Assembly (NCBI RefSeq): GCF_000472505.1
Contig: NZ_AWZR01000001.1
Location: 56,286 to 120,285, forward strand
Source of the DNA: Luteimonas sp. J29
Lineage (GTDB): Bacteria; Pseudomonadota; Gammaproteobacteria; Xanthomonadales; Xanthomonadaceae
Direction of reading: 5' to 3'
DNA length: 64,000 bases
In this document: positions 44,797-54,285 of the stretch, piece after piece
Numbering within the stretch: the stretch's first letter is position 1
Layout: each line of letters opens with the position of its first letter
Program-made: the position numbers and the translations under genes
Notes under the pieces: generated by a model
Told to the model about the DNA's origin: nothing
Databases searched by the model: none
The model's input: the letters and a program-made list of their open reading frames with translations, nothing else

Positions 44797-46346
44797 CCCT
44801 TCGGGACCAGCAGGCTCGCGCCGGTCATTTCCGCCGGCTTCTCCAGCCCCAGCATGTCGAGCAGGGTGGGCGCCAGATCGCGCAGGGCGCCGCCGCTGCG
44901 CAGGCGCGCGTCGCGGCTGCCGACGTAGACCAGGTCCACCGGGCCGACGGTGTGCGAGGTGTGCGGCTCGCCCGTCTCGGGGTCGCGCATCATCTCGCAG
45001 TTGCCGTGGTCGGCGGTGACCAGCAGTTCGCCGCCCTTCGCGCGCACCGCGGCGATGATCTTGCCGACCGCCTGGTCCACCGTCTCCACCGCCTTGATCG
45101 CCGCCTCCAGCACGCCGGTGTGGCCGACCATGTCGGGGTTGGCGAAATTGCAGATGATCGCGTCGAAGCGTTCGGCCTCGATCGCCTCCAGCAGCTTCTC
45201 GCACACCTCCGGCGCGCTCATCTCCGGCTGCAGGTCGTAGGTCGCAACCTTGGGACTGGGCACCAGGATCCGCTCCTCGCCCGGGAACGGCTGCTCGCGG
45301 CCGCCGCTCATGAAGAAGGTGACGTGGGCGTACTTCTCGGTCTCGGCGATGCGCAGCTGGGTCATCCCGTGCGCGGCCAGCACCTCGCCCAGGGTGTTGA
45401 CCAGGTTGTCGGGCGCGAACGCGACCGGCGCCGGCAGGGTGGCGTCGTACTCGGTCAGGCACACGTAGCGCGACAGGGCCGGGCGGCGCACGCCGGGGCC
45501 GAAGCCGTCGAAGCCTGGCGACACGAACGCGGCGCTGAGCTGGCGCGCGCGGTCGGCGCGGAAGTTCATGAACACCACCGCGTCGCCGTCGCGCATCGGC
45601 CGGGCGCCCGCGATCGCGGTCGGCTTCACGAACTCGTCGTTCTCGTCGCGCGCATACGCCGCCTGCAGCGCGGCCAGCGCGTCCGGCGCATCGCCCTGCG
45701 CCTCGACGATCGCGTCCCAGGCCAGGCGCACCCGCTCCCAGCGCCTGTCGCGGTCCATCGCGTAGTAGCGGCCGGACACGCTGGCCACGTGCGCGTTGCC
45801 CAGCGCGGCGCAGCGCTCCTGCAGCGCGCGCAGGCTGGACTCGGCCGAGCGCGGCGGGGTGTCGCGGCCATCGAGGAAGGCGTGCACGGCGACGCGCGCC
45901 ACGCCGCGCCGCGCGGCCAGGTCGAGCATCGCGAACAGGTGTGCCTCGTGGCTGTGCACACCGCCGGGAGAGAGCAGTCCCATCACGTGCAGCGTGCCGC
46001 CGTTGCCCAGGACCGCCTCGCACGCGGCGTTGAGCTCGGCGTTGTCGAAGAAGCTGCCGTCCTCGATCGCGGCGTCGATCCGGGTCAGGTCCTGGTACAC
46101 GATGCGCCCGGCGCCGATGTTCATGTGCCCGACTTCGGAATTGCCCATCTGCCCGTCCGGCAGCCCGACGAAGCGGCCCTCGGTGTGGACCAGCGTGGTC
46201 GGGTGCCCGGCCAGCAGGCCGCGCCAGGTCGGCACGTTGGCCAGGGCGATAGCGTTGTCGCGCGGGTCGTCGCGATGGCCCCAGCCGTCCAGGATCAGCA
46301 GGACCACGGGGCGGGGGCGGCTGGCGCGGGGGGCGGATGCAGGCAC
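44793..46346 (-). CDS. gpmI: 2,3-bisphosphoglycerate-independent phosphoglycerate mutase
   Basis: A 517-residue glycolytic enzyme that interconverts 3- and 2-phosphoglycerate using two Mn ions. It begins with [20 protein letters not shown]; the phosphorylated Ser is in [16 protein letters not shown]; metal and substrate sites are in [44 protein letters not shown] and [10 protein letters not shown]. No ATG fits the N-terminus; GTG 46346 gives the right length. A -10-like TACAAT lies at 46384-46379. It is coupled to envC by an ATGA overlap. Confidence 0.94.
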   Translation of the reverse strand: MPASAPRASRPRPVVLLILDGWGHRDDPRDNAIALANVPTWRGLLAGHPTTLVHTEGRFVGLPDGQMGNSEVGHMNIGAGRIVYQDLTRIDAAIEDGSFFDNAELNAACEAVLGNGGTLHVMGLLSPGGVHSHEAHLFAMLDLAARRGVARVAVHAFLDGRDTPPRSAESSLRALQERCAALGNAHVASVSGRYYAMDRDRRWERVRLAWDAIVEAQGDAPDALAALQAAYARDENDEFVKPTAIAGARPMRDGDAVVFMNFRADRARQLSAAFVSPGFDGFGPGVRRPALSRYVCLTEYDATLPAPVAFAPDNLVNTLGEVLAAHGMTQLRIAETEKYAHVTFFMSGGREQPFPGEERILVPSPKVATYDLQPEMSAPEVCEKLLEAIEAERFDAIICNFANPDMVGHTGVLEAAIKAVETVDQAVGKIIAAVRAKGGELLVTADHGNCEMMRDPETGEPHTSHTVGPVDLVYVGSRDARLRSGGALRDLAPTLLDMLGLEKPAEMTGASLLVPKG

Positions 46347-46468
46347 GACGGGAGTCCCGGTGACTTTCGACTGGTGCGATTGTAGCCAAGCGGGTGCAAG
46401 CTGTAGGCCAACGTCACGGCGGCGACCGTTGCAGCGGCAACCGCGCCGCCCCACCCGGGAGAACCGAC

Positions 46469-47140
46469 ATGAAGCGTGCAACCACCCTCCTGGCCCTGGC
46501 CTGCGCCGCCCTCCTGGGCGCGGCGCCGGCGTTCGCGCAGCAGGACATCAGCAAGGTCAACGGCAGCATCGTCGCCCAGGCCGGACGCGCCTACGGCGAC
46601 GTCGAGACCGTCAACGGCAGCATCACCATCGAGGCCGGCGCCCAGGTCAAGGATGCCGAGACCGTGAACGGCAGCATCCATGTCGGCGACGACGTGGTCG
46701 CCGACAGCCTGGCCACGGTGAACGGCCAGATCCGGGTCGGGTCGCGCGTGCGGGTGCGCGGGGACATCGAGACCGTGAACGGCGGGATCTTCGTCGACCG
46801 CGGCAGCAGCGTCGGCGGCGACATCGAAACGGTCAACGGCTCGATCGGGCTGGTCGACGTCGACCTCGACGGCGGCATCACCACCGTGGGTGGCGACATC
46901 ACCGTGGGCATCGGTTCGCACGTGCGCGGCGGCGTCACCGTCACCCGCCCGAGCTCGAACTGGTTCCCGGTGCAGATCAAGCGCCGGCCGAGGATCGTGA
47001 TCGGCCCCGACGCGGTGGTCGAAGGCCCGCTGCGCTTCGACCGCGAGGTCGACCTGTACGTGCACGAGACCGCCCGCACAGGCGCGGTGACCGGCGCCAC
47101 GCCGGTGCCGTACAGCGGCGCGCGCGCGCCCCGCGACTGA
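46469..47140 (+). CDS. Secreted repeat protein with six [11 protein letters not shown] units
   Basis: A 223-residue protein with a Sec signal peptide (residues 1-23, APAFAQQ). Residues about 25-155 are a repeat of about 20 residues whose core is D-x-ETVNGSI followed by a beta turn: [79 protein letters not shown]. Such spacing suggests a right-handed beta-helix or stacked-sheet fold, as in bactofilins and DUF4097-like proteins. A basic segment [18 protein letters not shown] follows. It is probably periplasmic or surface located. Function unknown. Confidence 0.82.
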   Translation: MKRATTLLALACAALLGAAPAFAQQDISKVNGSIVAQAGRAYGDVETVNGSITIEAGAQVKDAETVNGSIHVGDDVVADSLATVNGQIRVGSRVRVRGDIETVNGGIFVDRGSSVGGDIETVNGSIGLVDVDLDGGITTVGGDITVGIGSHVRGGVTVTRPSSNWFPVQIKRRPRIVIGPDAVVEGPLRFDREVDLYVHETARTGAVTGATPVPYSGARAPRD

Positions 47141-47214
47141 CTCCGGCGCCGCCGGCGCGCCACGCGCGCGCCGGCCGCGTAGAATCCGGGCACCGCCATT
47201 CTCGGAGTTCCCGG

Positions 47215-48891
47215 ATGCGTTCCACCCTGATCCTCCTCTGCGCCGGCGGCCTGCTGCTGGCCGCGTGCAGCCGCGCGCCCGATGCGGGCACCACGGCTCC
47301 CACCGCGTCCACGGACGGGCACGCCTTCAAGGCCGACATCGACGCCGACGACCTGCGGGTGCTGGTCGAGACGCTGGCCTCGGACGAGTTCGAGGGCCGC
47401 GCGCCCGGCTCGGCCGGCGAAGAGAAGACGGTGGCCTACATCCAGGCCCAGTACGAGCGCATCGGGCTGGAGCCCGGCGGCGACAACGGCACGTACTTCC
47501 AGGCCGTGCCGATGGTCGAGACCACCGCCGACGAGTCCACCGTGCTGCGCCTGGACAGCAACGGCCACCAGCGCGAACTGAAGTTCGGCACCGACATGGT
47601 GCTCGGCACCCGCACCGGCCAGGAGCTGGTGAGCGTGGCCGACAGCGAGCTGGTGTTCGTCGGCTACGGCGTCAACGCGCCCGAGCAGGGCTGGAACGAC
47701 TACGAAGGCCTCGACGTCAAGGGCAAGACGGTGGTGGTCCTGGTCAACGACCCGGGCTTCCACGCCGGCGACGAGTCGCTGTTCGAAGGCAAGCGCATGA
47801 CCTACTACGGGCGCTGGACCTACAAGTTCGAGGAGGCCGCGCGCCAGGGCGCCGCCGCCGCGCTCATCATCCACGACACCGAAGGCGCGTCCTATGGCTG
47901 GGAGGTGGTGCGCAACTCCTGGTCCGGCCCGCAGTTCGACCTGCGCCCCGAGGACGACCCGGAGCCGCGCATCCCGGCCCAGGGCTGGATCACCGGCGAG
48001 GTGGCGCGGCAGCTGTTCGCCGAGTCCGGGCTGGACCTGGACGAGCAGTACGCGGCCGCCAACCGCCGCGGCTTCAAGCCGGTGCCGCTGAAGGCCAAGG
48101 TGTCCTTCGACCTGCGCAGCACCGTGAGCGAGAAGTCCTCGCGCAACGTCGTCGGCTACCTGCGCGGCACCGGGGCGCCCGAGGAAACCGTGATCTACAT
48201 GGCCCACTGGGACCACCTCGGCAAGCACGAGGGCGAGGGCGACACGATCTACAACGGCGCGGTCGACAACGCCACCGGCGTGGCCGGCATCATCGAGATC
48301 GCGGAGAAGTTCGCGGCCCGGCCGCCGCGGCGCTCGGTGGTGTTCGTGGCGGTGACGCTGGAGGAATCGGGCCTGCTGGGTTCGAAGTACTACGTCGCCC
48401 AGCCGCCGTTCCCGCTGGAGAAGACCGTGGCCGTCGTCAACCTCGACGCGATGAGCGTGGCCGGCCGTTCGCGCGACGTGGTGGTCACCGGCAAGGGCAA
48501 CTCCGAGCTCGAGGACATCCTCGCGCCGCTGGCCGGCGCCCAGGGCCGCACGCTGGTGGAGGAGAGCAACCCGGCCGGCGGCTACTACTTCCGTTCCGAC
48601 CACTTCAACTTCGCCAAGGCCGGCGTGCCGGCGCTGTACGCCAAGGGCGGCGGCGACCTGCTCGAGGGCGGCGAGGCGGCCGGCAAGGCCGCGTCCGAGG
48701 AGTACGCACGCCGCTACCACCAGCCCAGCGACGAGATCCACGACGGCTGGCGCTGGGACGGCATGGTCGAGGACCTGGAACTGCTGCACGACGTCGGCCG
48801 GACTCTGGCCGACGGCGACCAGTGGCCGAACTGGTACGAAGGCAATCCCTTCAAGGCCGCGCGCGACGCGGCGCGGGCGGGCGCGCAGTAA
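47215..48891 (+). CDS. M28 family metallopeptidase (lipoprotein)
   Basis: A 558-residue lipoprotein (lipobox LLAAC, Cys about 19). A protease-associated (PA) domain (about 130-260: GYGVNAPEQGWNDYEGLDVKGK) is inserted in an M28 aminopeptidase core with zinc ligands: MAHWDHLG (His), NGAVDNATGVAGIIEIAE (Asp), TLEESGLLGSKYY (Glu pair), VVNLDAMSV (Asp), and YHQPSDEIHDGW (His). It probably removes N-terminal residues from peptides in the periplasm. A -10-like TAGAAT is at 47180-47185. A strong terminator follows. Confidence 0.93.
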   Translation: MRSTLILLCAGGLLLAACSRAPDAGTTAPTASTDGHAFKADIDADDLRVLVETLASDEFEGRAPGSAGEEKTVAYIQAQYERIGLEPGGDNGTYFQAVPMVETTADESTVLRLDSNGHQRELKFGTDMVLGTRTGQELVSVADSELVFVGYGVNAPEQGWNDYEGLDVKGKTVVVLVNDPGFHAGDESLFEGKRMTYYGRWTYKFEEAARQGAAAALIIHDTEGASYGWEVVRNSWSGPQFDLRPEDDPEPRIPAQGWITGEVARQLFAESGLDLDEQYAAANRRGFKPVPLKAKVSFDLRSTVSEKSSRNVVGYLRGTGAPEETVIYMAHWDHLGKHEGEGDTIYNGAVDNATGVAGIIEIAEKFAARPPRRSVVFVAVTLEESGLLGSKYYVAQPPFPLEKTVAVVNLDAMSVAGRSRDVVVTGKGNSELEDILAPLAGAQGRTLVEESNPAGGYYFRSDHFNFAKAGVPALYAKGGGDLLEGGEAAGKAASEEYARRYHQPSDEIHDGWRWDGMVEDLELLHDVGRTLADGDQWPNWYEGNPFKAARDAARAGAQ

Positions 48892-48915
48892 GCCCGGCGC
48901 ATCGAGGGTCGTGTC

Positions 48916-48948
48916 GGGAACGGCGCCTGCGGGCGCCGTTCCCTTTTT
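48916..48948 (+). terminator. Intrinsic terminator behind the M28 peptidase gene
   Basis: A 12-base perfect stem, GGGAACGGCGCC (48916-48927) and GGCGCCGTTCCC (48932-48943), with a TGCG loop and TTTTT directly after (48944-48948). It is 25 bases past the stop codon. Confidence 0.93.
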
Positions 48949-48978
48949 CCGGGGGTGCTGCGGGCTGCCCCCACCCCG

Positions 48979-49185
48979 ACCCTCCCCCGCGGGCGGGGGA
49001 GGGGGCGCCACGGCCGCAGCGGCGATTCCCGCGGTCCCTTTCCCCGTCCGCGGGGGAGGGCCGGCCGTCGAGGTGGCCGCCGCCGCCACCGCGCACTCCC
49101 TCCCCCGCCCGCGGGGGGAGGGCCGTGCGACGCGCGAGAGCGGCCTGATGGTGATCTCCCTCCCCCGCCCGCGGGGGAGGGGCCG
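48979..49185. repeat. Array of four GC-rich palindromic elements
   Basis: Four copies of CTCCCCCGC-NN-GCGGGGGAG or a near relative at about 48980-49004, 49036-49060, 49096-49122 and 49156-49181, with about 60-base spacing. They fill the 400-base gap between the M28 peptidase terminator and the MAPEG gene, which otherwise holds no gene that I can support. Confidence 0.8.
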
Positions 49186-49291
49186 GGAGGGGGGCGCCGC
49201 CGCCGCGCCGCCCACCCGCTTGCAGCCGCTTCGTCCCGCGGCCGCCACCCGCGCGCTGGTCTACTGGGCCTCCCCTGACCGGAGACCGCCC

Positions 49292-49690
49292 ATGACCCTC
49301 GCCACCGCCTACTGGTGCGTGCTGATCGCCGCCCTGCTGCCCTACGTCTGGATCTCGCTGGCCAAGGCCTCGGGGTCCAGGTACGACAACCGCAACCCGC
49401 GCGCCTGGCTGGCCGCACAGTCCGGCAACGACCGCGTCCAGCGCGCGAATGCCGCCCACCTCAACGCGTTCGAGGCCTTCGCGCCGTTCGCCGCCGGGGT
49501 GGTGATGGCGCAGCTGGCCGGCGTGGCCCCCGCCACCATCGCGCTGCTCGCGGTCGCGTTCGTGGCGTTGCGCGTGCTGCACGGCGTCCTGTTCCTGGCC
49601 GGCGCGGCGAGCGCGCGCAGCCTGGTCTGGCTCGCCGGCTTCCTGTGCGTGCTCGCCCTGCTGGTGCTGGCGGCGCTGCGGATCGCCTGA
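49292..49690 (+). CDS. MAPEG family membrane protein
   Basis: A 132-residue protein with four hydrophobic helices and the MAPEG signature: RNPRAWLAAQSGNDRVQRANAAHLNAFEAFAPFAAGVVMA (about residues 35-75), where the Arg and Asn residues bind glutathione in known members. Family members are glutathione S-transferases or peroxidases in membranes; bacterial ones are poorly known. ATG 49292 is chosen by homology of the start (TLATAYWCVLIAALLPYVW). Confidence 0.9.
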   Translation: MTLATAYWCVLIAALLPYVWISLAKASGSRYDNRNPRAWLAAQSGNDRVQRANAAHLNAFEAFAPFAAGVVMAQLAGVAPATIALLAVAFVALRVLHGVLFLAGAASARSLVWLAGFLCVLALLVLAALRIA

Positions 49691-49697
49691 GCCCGGC

Positions 49698-50189
49698 TCA
49701 GCCGCCTTCGCGCGGGACCGGCCCCGACGGTCGGCGGCGCTCCCACCAGGACAGCGCCACCAGCACGAACAGCGCCAGCGCCGTGGCGGCGACGGCGACG
49801 ATGTAGTAGTCCAGCCCCGCGGCCACGCCGATCACCGCCACCGTCAGCAGCGAGGCGGCGGTGGTGATGCCGGCGATGGTCTCCCCGCCGCGGCGGCTCT
49901 CGCCGAAGATCGTGCCGGCGCCGATGAAGGCGACCCCGCCGATCACCGCTTCCACCAGGCGCAGCGGATCGACCCGGAGCACGCCCGCCGACCGGCCGGA
50001 CAGGTGCATGTCCACGGTCAGCGCGCCGATCGCGACCAGCAGCGCCGAGGCGCCGGCCACCAGCATGTGGGTGCGGAACCCCGCGGGCCGGCGCTTGAGT
50101 TCGCGCTCGTAGCCGACCAGCCCGCCGAGCACCATGGCGACCGCCATGCTGCCCACGACGTCGAGCTGGGCCATCAGTCCGGGAGTCAT
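49698..50189 (-). CDS. MgtC/SapB family membrane protein
   Basis: A 163-residue protein with the MgtC N-terminal membrane domain: MVLGGLVGYERELKRRPAGFRTHMLVAGASALLVAIG (about 19-55) and VIGGVAFIGAGTIFGESRRGGETIAGITTAASLLTVAVIGVAAG (about 84-128). It lacks the C-terminal ACT-like domain of true MgtC, so it is the short SapB-type form. Proposed roles are in Mg2+ or acid stress. The start may be ATG 50189 or, five codons in, ATG 50174. Confidence 0.9.
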   Translation of the reverse strand: MTPGLMAQLDVVGSMAVAMVLGGLVGYERELKRRPAGFRTHMLVAGASALLVAIGALTVDMHLSGRSAGVLRVDPLRLVEAVIGGVAFIGAGTIFGESRRGGETIAGITTAASLLTVAVIGVAAGLDYYIVAVAATALALFVLVALSWWERRRPSGPVPREGG

Positions 50190-50216
50190 GCGGCAAGCCT
50201 TGCCTGCCGCATGTCG

Positions 50217-51434
50217 TCAGCCGGTGACGAGGCGCACGCGCGCGAAGTTGCGCTTGCCGACCTGCAGCACGCCCTCGAAGCCGGGCGTGAACACCCGGCC
50301 GGCGTCCTCGACCACGGCGCCGTCCACCTTCACCGCGCGCTCCTTGAGCTTGCGGTTGGCCTCCGAGTTCGACGGGGTGATCCCGGCGGCGGTGAGCAGC
50401 GCGGCGATGCGCAGCCCCTCGGCGGGTATCGCGACCTCCTGCAGCGGCAGCAGCGAGGTGTCGCCCTGGCCGGTGACCGCGGCGTGCCAGCCGGCGATCG
50501 CTGTCTCGGCCGCGGCGGCGTCGTGGAAGCGGGTCGCGAGTTCGCGCGCCAGGCGCAGCTTCACGTCGCGCGGGTTCAGGCCGGCGGCGACCTCGGCCTT
50601 GAGCTTCTGCGCCTGCGCGATCGAGATCTCGAAGCTCAGCAGCTCGATCCACTTCCACATCAGTTCGTCGCCGATCTTCATCGTCTTGTTGACGATGTCG
50701 ATCGCCGGCTCGGTGATGCCGATGTAGTTGCCGAGCGACTTGCTCATCTTGTGGACGCCGTCCAGGCCCTCGAGCAGGGGCATGGTCAGCACGATCTGCG
50801 GCGGCTGGCCGTGCGCTTCCTGCAGGCCGCGGCCCATGAGCAGGTTGAACTTCTGGTCGGTGCCGCCGAGCTCGACGTCGGCCTTCAGCGCCACCGAGTC
50901 GTAGCCCTGCACCAGCGGGTAGAGGAACTCGTGGATCGCGATCGGCTGCCGGGCGGCGTAGCGCTTGGCGAAGTCGTCGCGCTCGAGCATCCGCGCCACC
51001 GTGTGCTGGCCGGCGAGGCGGATCATGTCGGCGGCCGACATCTTGCCGAACCACTCGCTGTTGAACCGGACCTCGGTGCGCTCGCGGTCGAGCACCTTGA
51101 ACACCTGCGCCTCGTAGGTGCGGGCGTTCTCGAGCACGTCCTCGCGGCTGAGCGGCTTGCGGGTGGCGCTCTTGCCGGTCGGGTCGCCGATCATCCCGGT
51201 GAAGTCGCCGATCAGGAACACCACCTGGTGGCCGAGGTCCTGGAACTGGCGCATCTTGTTCAGCAGCACCGTGTGGCCCAGGTGCAGGTCGGGGGCGGTC
51301 GGGTCGAACCCGGCCTTGACCCGCAGCGGGCGCCCCAGCTTGAGCCGGGCCTCCAGCTCCTCGCGCTTGAGGATCTCGTCGGCGCCGCGGGCGAGCAGCT
51401 CCAGGGTGGCGGGGTCGAAGACGGGCTGGGTCAT
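50217..51434 (-). CDS. tyrS: Tyrosyl-tRNA synthetase
   Basis: A 405-residue class I synthetase of the TyrRS-Z type. The HIGH-type motif is [11 protein letters not shown] (about residues 51-61), the tyrosine site includes [26 protein letters not shown], and the KMSKS motif is [12 protein letters not shown] (about 232). A C-terminal S4-like RNA-binding domain follows ([21 protein letters not shown]). It is divergent from the M23 peptidase gene at 51612; both starts share a 177-base control region. Confidence 0.97.
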   Translation of the reverse strand: MTQPVFDPATLELLARGADEILKREELEARLKLGRPLRVKAGFDPTAPDLHLGHTVLLNKMRQFQDLGHQVVFLIGDFTGMIGDPTGKSATRKPLSREDVLENARTYEAQVFKVLDRERTEVRFNSEWFGKMSAADMIRLAGQHTVARMLERDDFAKRYAARQPIAIHEFLYPLVQGYDSVALKADVELGGTDQKFNLLMGRGLQEAHGQPPQIVLTMPLLEGLDGVHKMSKSLGNYIGITEPAIDIVNKTMKIGDELMWKWIELLSFEISIAQAQKLKAEVAAGLNPRDVKLRLARELATRFHDAAAAETAIAGWHAAVTGQGDTSLLPLQEVAIPAEGLRIAALLTAAGITPSNSEANRKLKERAVKVDGAVVEDAGRVFTPGFEGVLQVGKRNFARVRLVTG

Positions 51435-51521
51435 GGGATCGGGGCGCGGGGAGGCGGCATCCGGGGTGTGATGCCGGTCAAAGGAAGCCGTAAAGGATGC
51501 GTTAACAAGTGTGCGCTCGCG

Positions 51522-51572
51522 AAACCCTTTGGACAACAAGGGTTTGACGCACCCAGTTCATGTCCTTATGTT
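51522..51572 (+). promoter_or_regulatory. Promoter of the M23 peptidase gene with an overlapping dyad
   Basis: TTGACG (51544-51549) and TATGTT (51567-51572) form a sigma70-like promoter with a 17-base spacer, 39 bases before the ATG. AAACCCTT (51522-51529) and AAGGGTTT (51538-51545) form a perfect 8-base inverted repeat with an 8-base spacer whose right arm runs into the -35. It is a candidate operator, or a transcript-end hairpin for neither gene since no U-tract follows. Confidence 0.65.
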
Positions 51573-51611
51573 ACCGCGCTGACGTGCCCGTCACGCCCCG
51601 GACCACCCGTC

Positions 51612-53087
51612 ATGTCGCAGCCGCCCTCGATGTCACCGGATGACGCCCGTCGCCAGGCCATCCGGGAACACAACCTGCGTGCCGCTGCCGAGAACACCGC
51701 CAACGAACGGCTCCACGTCGATCCGCGCGACCTCGCGGCGCGATTGCCGTTCAACGGCCGCTGGACCCGACGCGACTGGGCCCACGCCAGCCTGTTCGCC
51801 ACCCTCGGCGCACTGGTGATCGGCCTGGTGCCGGGCTTCTCCAACGCCATGCGCGTGGCCGAGGACACGCCCGAGATCACCACCATGGCGCTGCCGCTGC
51901 CGCCGCTGCCCAAGGCGCCGCAGCGCGCCGAGCAGCTGCGCAACTGGGAGCTGGTGCGGGTCGAGTCGGGCCAGACCCTGGGCGCGATCTTCCAGCAGCG
52001 CGGGATCCCCGCCGTCACACTGCACCGCCTGCTCGACGCGACCCCGGACCGCGAGGCCCTGACCCGCCTGCGCCCGGGCGCCGAACTGGCGTTCGAGCAG
52101 GCCCCCGACGGCCGCCTGCTCGCGTTCCGCTACGACCGCAGCGACACCCAGCGGGTCGAGCTGTCGCTCGAGGGCGACCAGGTGGCCGAGAAGGTCATCG
52201 AGCGCCCGGTCGAGGTGCGCACCGCGGTGATCAGCGGCAAGGTCGGCCGCTCGCTGTTCCATTCCGCGCGCAGGCTGGGCCTGAGCCCGGCGGTGATCAA
52301 CACGCTCACCGACGAGGTGTTCAAGTACGACATCGACTTCGACCGCGACGTCACCGCCAGCGACCGCTTCTCGGTGGTGGTCGAGCAGACCTGGCGCGAG
52401 GGCGAACTGATCCGCTCCGGCCCGGTGACCGCGGCGGTGTTCACCGCCAAGGGCAAGCCGTTCACGGCAGTGCGCTTCGAGCGCGACGGCAAGGCCGAGT
52501 ACTTCACCGCCGAGGGCCGGCCGCTCAAGAAGAGCTTCATCCGTAGCCCGATCCAGTACGCGCGCCTGAGCTCGCGCTTCGGCACCCGCCGCCATCCGGT
52601 GCTGGGCACCCAGCGCATGCACAAGGGCGTGGACTACGCCGCGCGCACCGGCACGCCGATCATGGCCGCCGGCGACGGCCGGGTGGTGTCGGTCGGCTGG
52701 CAGGGCGGCTACGGCAACACCGTGGTGCTCGACCACGGCAAGGGCCACACCACGCTGTACGCGCACATGTCGCGCACGGCCAAGCTCAGGCGCGGCGACC
52801 GCGTTTCCCAGGGCCAGGTGATCGGCTACGTGGGCTCGACCGGCCTGTCCACCGGCCCGCACCTGCACTACGAGTTCCGCGTCAACGGGGTGCACCGCAA
52901 CCCGCTGCAGCACACCATGCCGCCGCCCGAGCCGCTCACCGGGGCCGCGCTGGCCCGCTTCAAGGCCGAGACCGCGCCCGCGCTCGCGCGCATCCGCGAG
53001 GTGGAGCAGGTGCTCTACGCCAGCGTGTCGACGGACCAGGACCAGCGCGTCGCCGCCGCGGGCACCGGCAAGGGCGGCAAGGGCTGA
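51612..53087 (+). CDS. M23 family metallopeptidase (murein endopeptidase type)
   Basis: A 491-residue membrane-anchored protein: one transmembrane helix after a 55-residue cytoplasmic start (HASLFATLGALVIGLVPGFS), an OapA/LysM-like segment (ELVRVESGQTLGAIFQQRGI), a linker domain, then an active M23 domain with MHKGVDYAARTGTPI (zinc His and Asp, about 338), YAHMSR, and the HLHYEF motif (about 417). It cuts peptide cross-bridges in murein, like MepM. It has a good promoter upstream and anmK follows 94 bases downstream, linking wall cutting and recycling. Confidence 0.93.
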   Translation: MSQPPSMSPDDARRQAIREHNLRAAAENTANERLHVDPRDLAARLPFNGRWTRRDWAHASLFATLGALVIGLVPGFSNAMRVAEDTPEITTMALPLPPLPKAPQRAEQLRNWELVRVESGQTLGAIFQQRGIPAVTLHRLLDATPDREALTRLRPGAELAFEQAPDGRLLAFRYDRSDTQRVELSLEGDQVAEKVIERPVEVRTAVISGKVGRSLFHSARRLGLSPAVINTLTDEVFKYDIDFDRDVTASDRFSVVVEQTWREGELIRSGPVTAAVFTAKGKPFTAVRFERDGKAEYFTAEGRPLKKSFIRSPIQYARLSSRFGTRRHPVLGTQRMHKGVDYAARTGTPIMAAGDGRVVSVGWQGGYGNTVVLDHGKGHTTLYAHMSRTAKLRRGDRVSQGQVIGYVGSTGLSTGPHLHYEFRVNGVHRNPLQHTMPPPEPLTGAALARFKAETAPALARIREVEQVLYASVSTDQDQRVAAAGTGKGGKG

Positions 53088-53181
53088 CGCTCGGTCCGCG
53101 GCGGCCGGGCTGCCCGTCGCCGCCGTTCGCCCCGGCACCGCGCGGGCGTGGCGTCCGCGGCCGTGCCCGTAGAATCGCGCC

Positions 53182-54282
53182 ATGTCCGACCTCTTCCTCG
53201 GCCTGATCTCGGGCACCAGCGCCGACGGCATCGACGCCGCCCTGGTCGAATTCGACGGCGGCCGCGCGCGGCTGCGCTTCGGCCGCACCTATCCCTGGGA
53301 TCCGGACCTGCGCGCGCGGCTGGTGGCGCTGGGCCAGCAGGAGGCCGCCCTGACCCTGGATGCGGTGGCGGAACTGGACGTGAGCATCGGCCGCGCCTTC
53401 GCCGCGGCGGCGAACGCGGCGCTGGCCGACAGCGGCACCCGGGCCGCCGACGTGCGCGCGATCGGCTCGCATGGCCAGACCCTGCGCCACCGGCCCTGGG
53501 GCGAGGTCCCGTACACGCTGCAGCTGGGCGATCCCTCGACCATCGCCGAACGCACCGGGATCACCGTGGTCGCCGACCTGCGCCGCCGCGACGTGGCCGC
53601 CGGCGGCCACGGCGCACCGCTGCTGCCCGGCCTGCACGCGGCCCTGCTGCATGTGGCCGGCGAGGACCGCGCCGTGCTCAACCTCGGCGGCATCGCCAAC
53701 CTCACCCTGCTGCCCGCGACCGGTCCGGTGCGCGGCTTCGACACCGGGCCGGCCAATGCGCTGATGGACGCCTGGTGCCTGCGCCACCTCGGCCATGCGT
53801 ACGACCGCGACGGCGCCTTCGCCGCGAGCGGCCGGGTGGACGAGGCGCTGCTGGCGCGGCTGCTGGCCGACGACTGGTTCGCGCTGCCGCCGCCCAAGTC
53901 CACCGGGCGCGACCACTTCCACCTCGGCTGGGTCGAGGCCCGGCTGCGCGGCGGCGAGGCACCGGCCGACGTCCAGGCCACGCTCACCGCGCTCAGCGCG
54001 CGCACCGTGGCCGATGCGCTGCGGGCCACCCAGCCGGGCACCGCGCGGGTGCTGGCCTGCGGGGGCGGCGTGCACAACCCGGTGCTGATGGCGGCGCTGG
54101 CCGCCGCCCTGCCCGGCGTGGAGGTGGAATCGACGGCCGCGCACGGCGTCGATCCCGACCATGTCGAGGCGATGGGATTCGCCTGGCTGGCGCGCCAGAC
54201 CCTGCTCGGCCTGGCCGGCAACCTGCCGGAGGTGACGGGCGCCGCCGGCCCGCGCGTGCTCGGCGGCGTCTATCCGGCCTGA
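53182..54282 (+). CDS. anmK: Anhydro-N-acetylmuramic acid kinase
   Basis: A 366-residue sugar kinase that opens the 1,6-anhydro ring of anhydroMurNAc and phosphorylates it, in murein recycling. Motifs: the start [18 protein letters not shown], catalytic-region [39 protein letters not shown] and [17 protein letters not shown] (53170-53175) lies six bases before the ATG with no Shine-Dalgarno, so a leaderless start is likely. It works with AmpG, encoded at 55928-57238. Confidence 0.96.
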   Translation: MSDLFLGLISGTSADGIDAALVEFDGGRARLRFGRTYPWDPDLRARLVALGQQEAALTLDAVAELDVSIGRAFAAAANAALADSGTRAADVRAIGSHGQTLRHRPWGEVPYTLQLGDPSTIAERTGITVVADLRRRDVAAGGHGAPLLPGLHAALLHVAGEDRAVLNLGGIANLTLLPATGPVRGFDTGPANALMDAWCLRHLGHAYDRDGAFAASGRVDEALLARLLADDWFALPPPKSTGRDHFHLGWVEARLRGGEAPADVQATLTALSARTVADALRATQPGTARVLACGGGVHNPVLMAALAAALPGVEVESTAAHGVDPDHVEAMGFAWLARQTLLGLAGNLPEVTGAAGPRVLGGVYPA

Positions 54283-54285
54283 GCG

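Noticed and set aside
48979..49185. CRISPR array
   Set aside because: The four units are self-palindromic GC-rich hairpins of uneven length with variable flanks, also found singly elsewhere; there are no unique spacers of constant size and no cas genes.
46591..49248. 885-codon frame opposite the repeat protein and M28 peptidase
   Set aside because: It crosses two real genes, a terminator and the repeat array, and shows no protein-like pattern.
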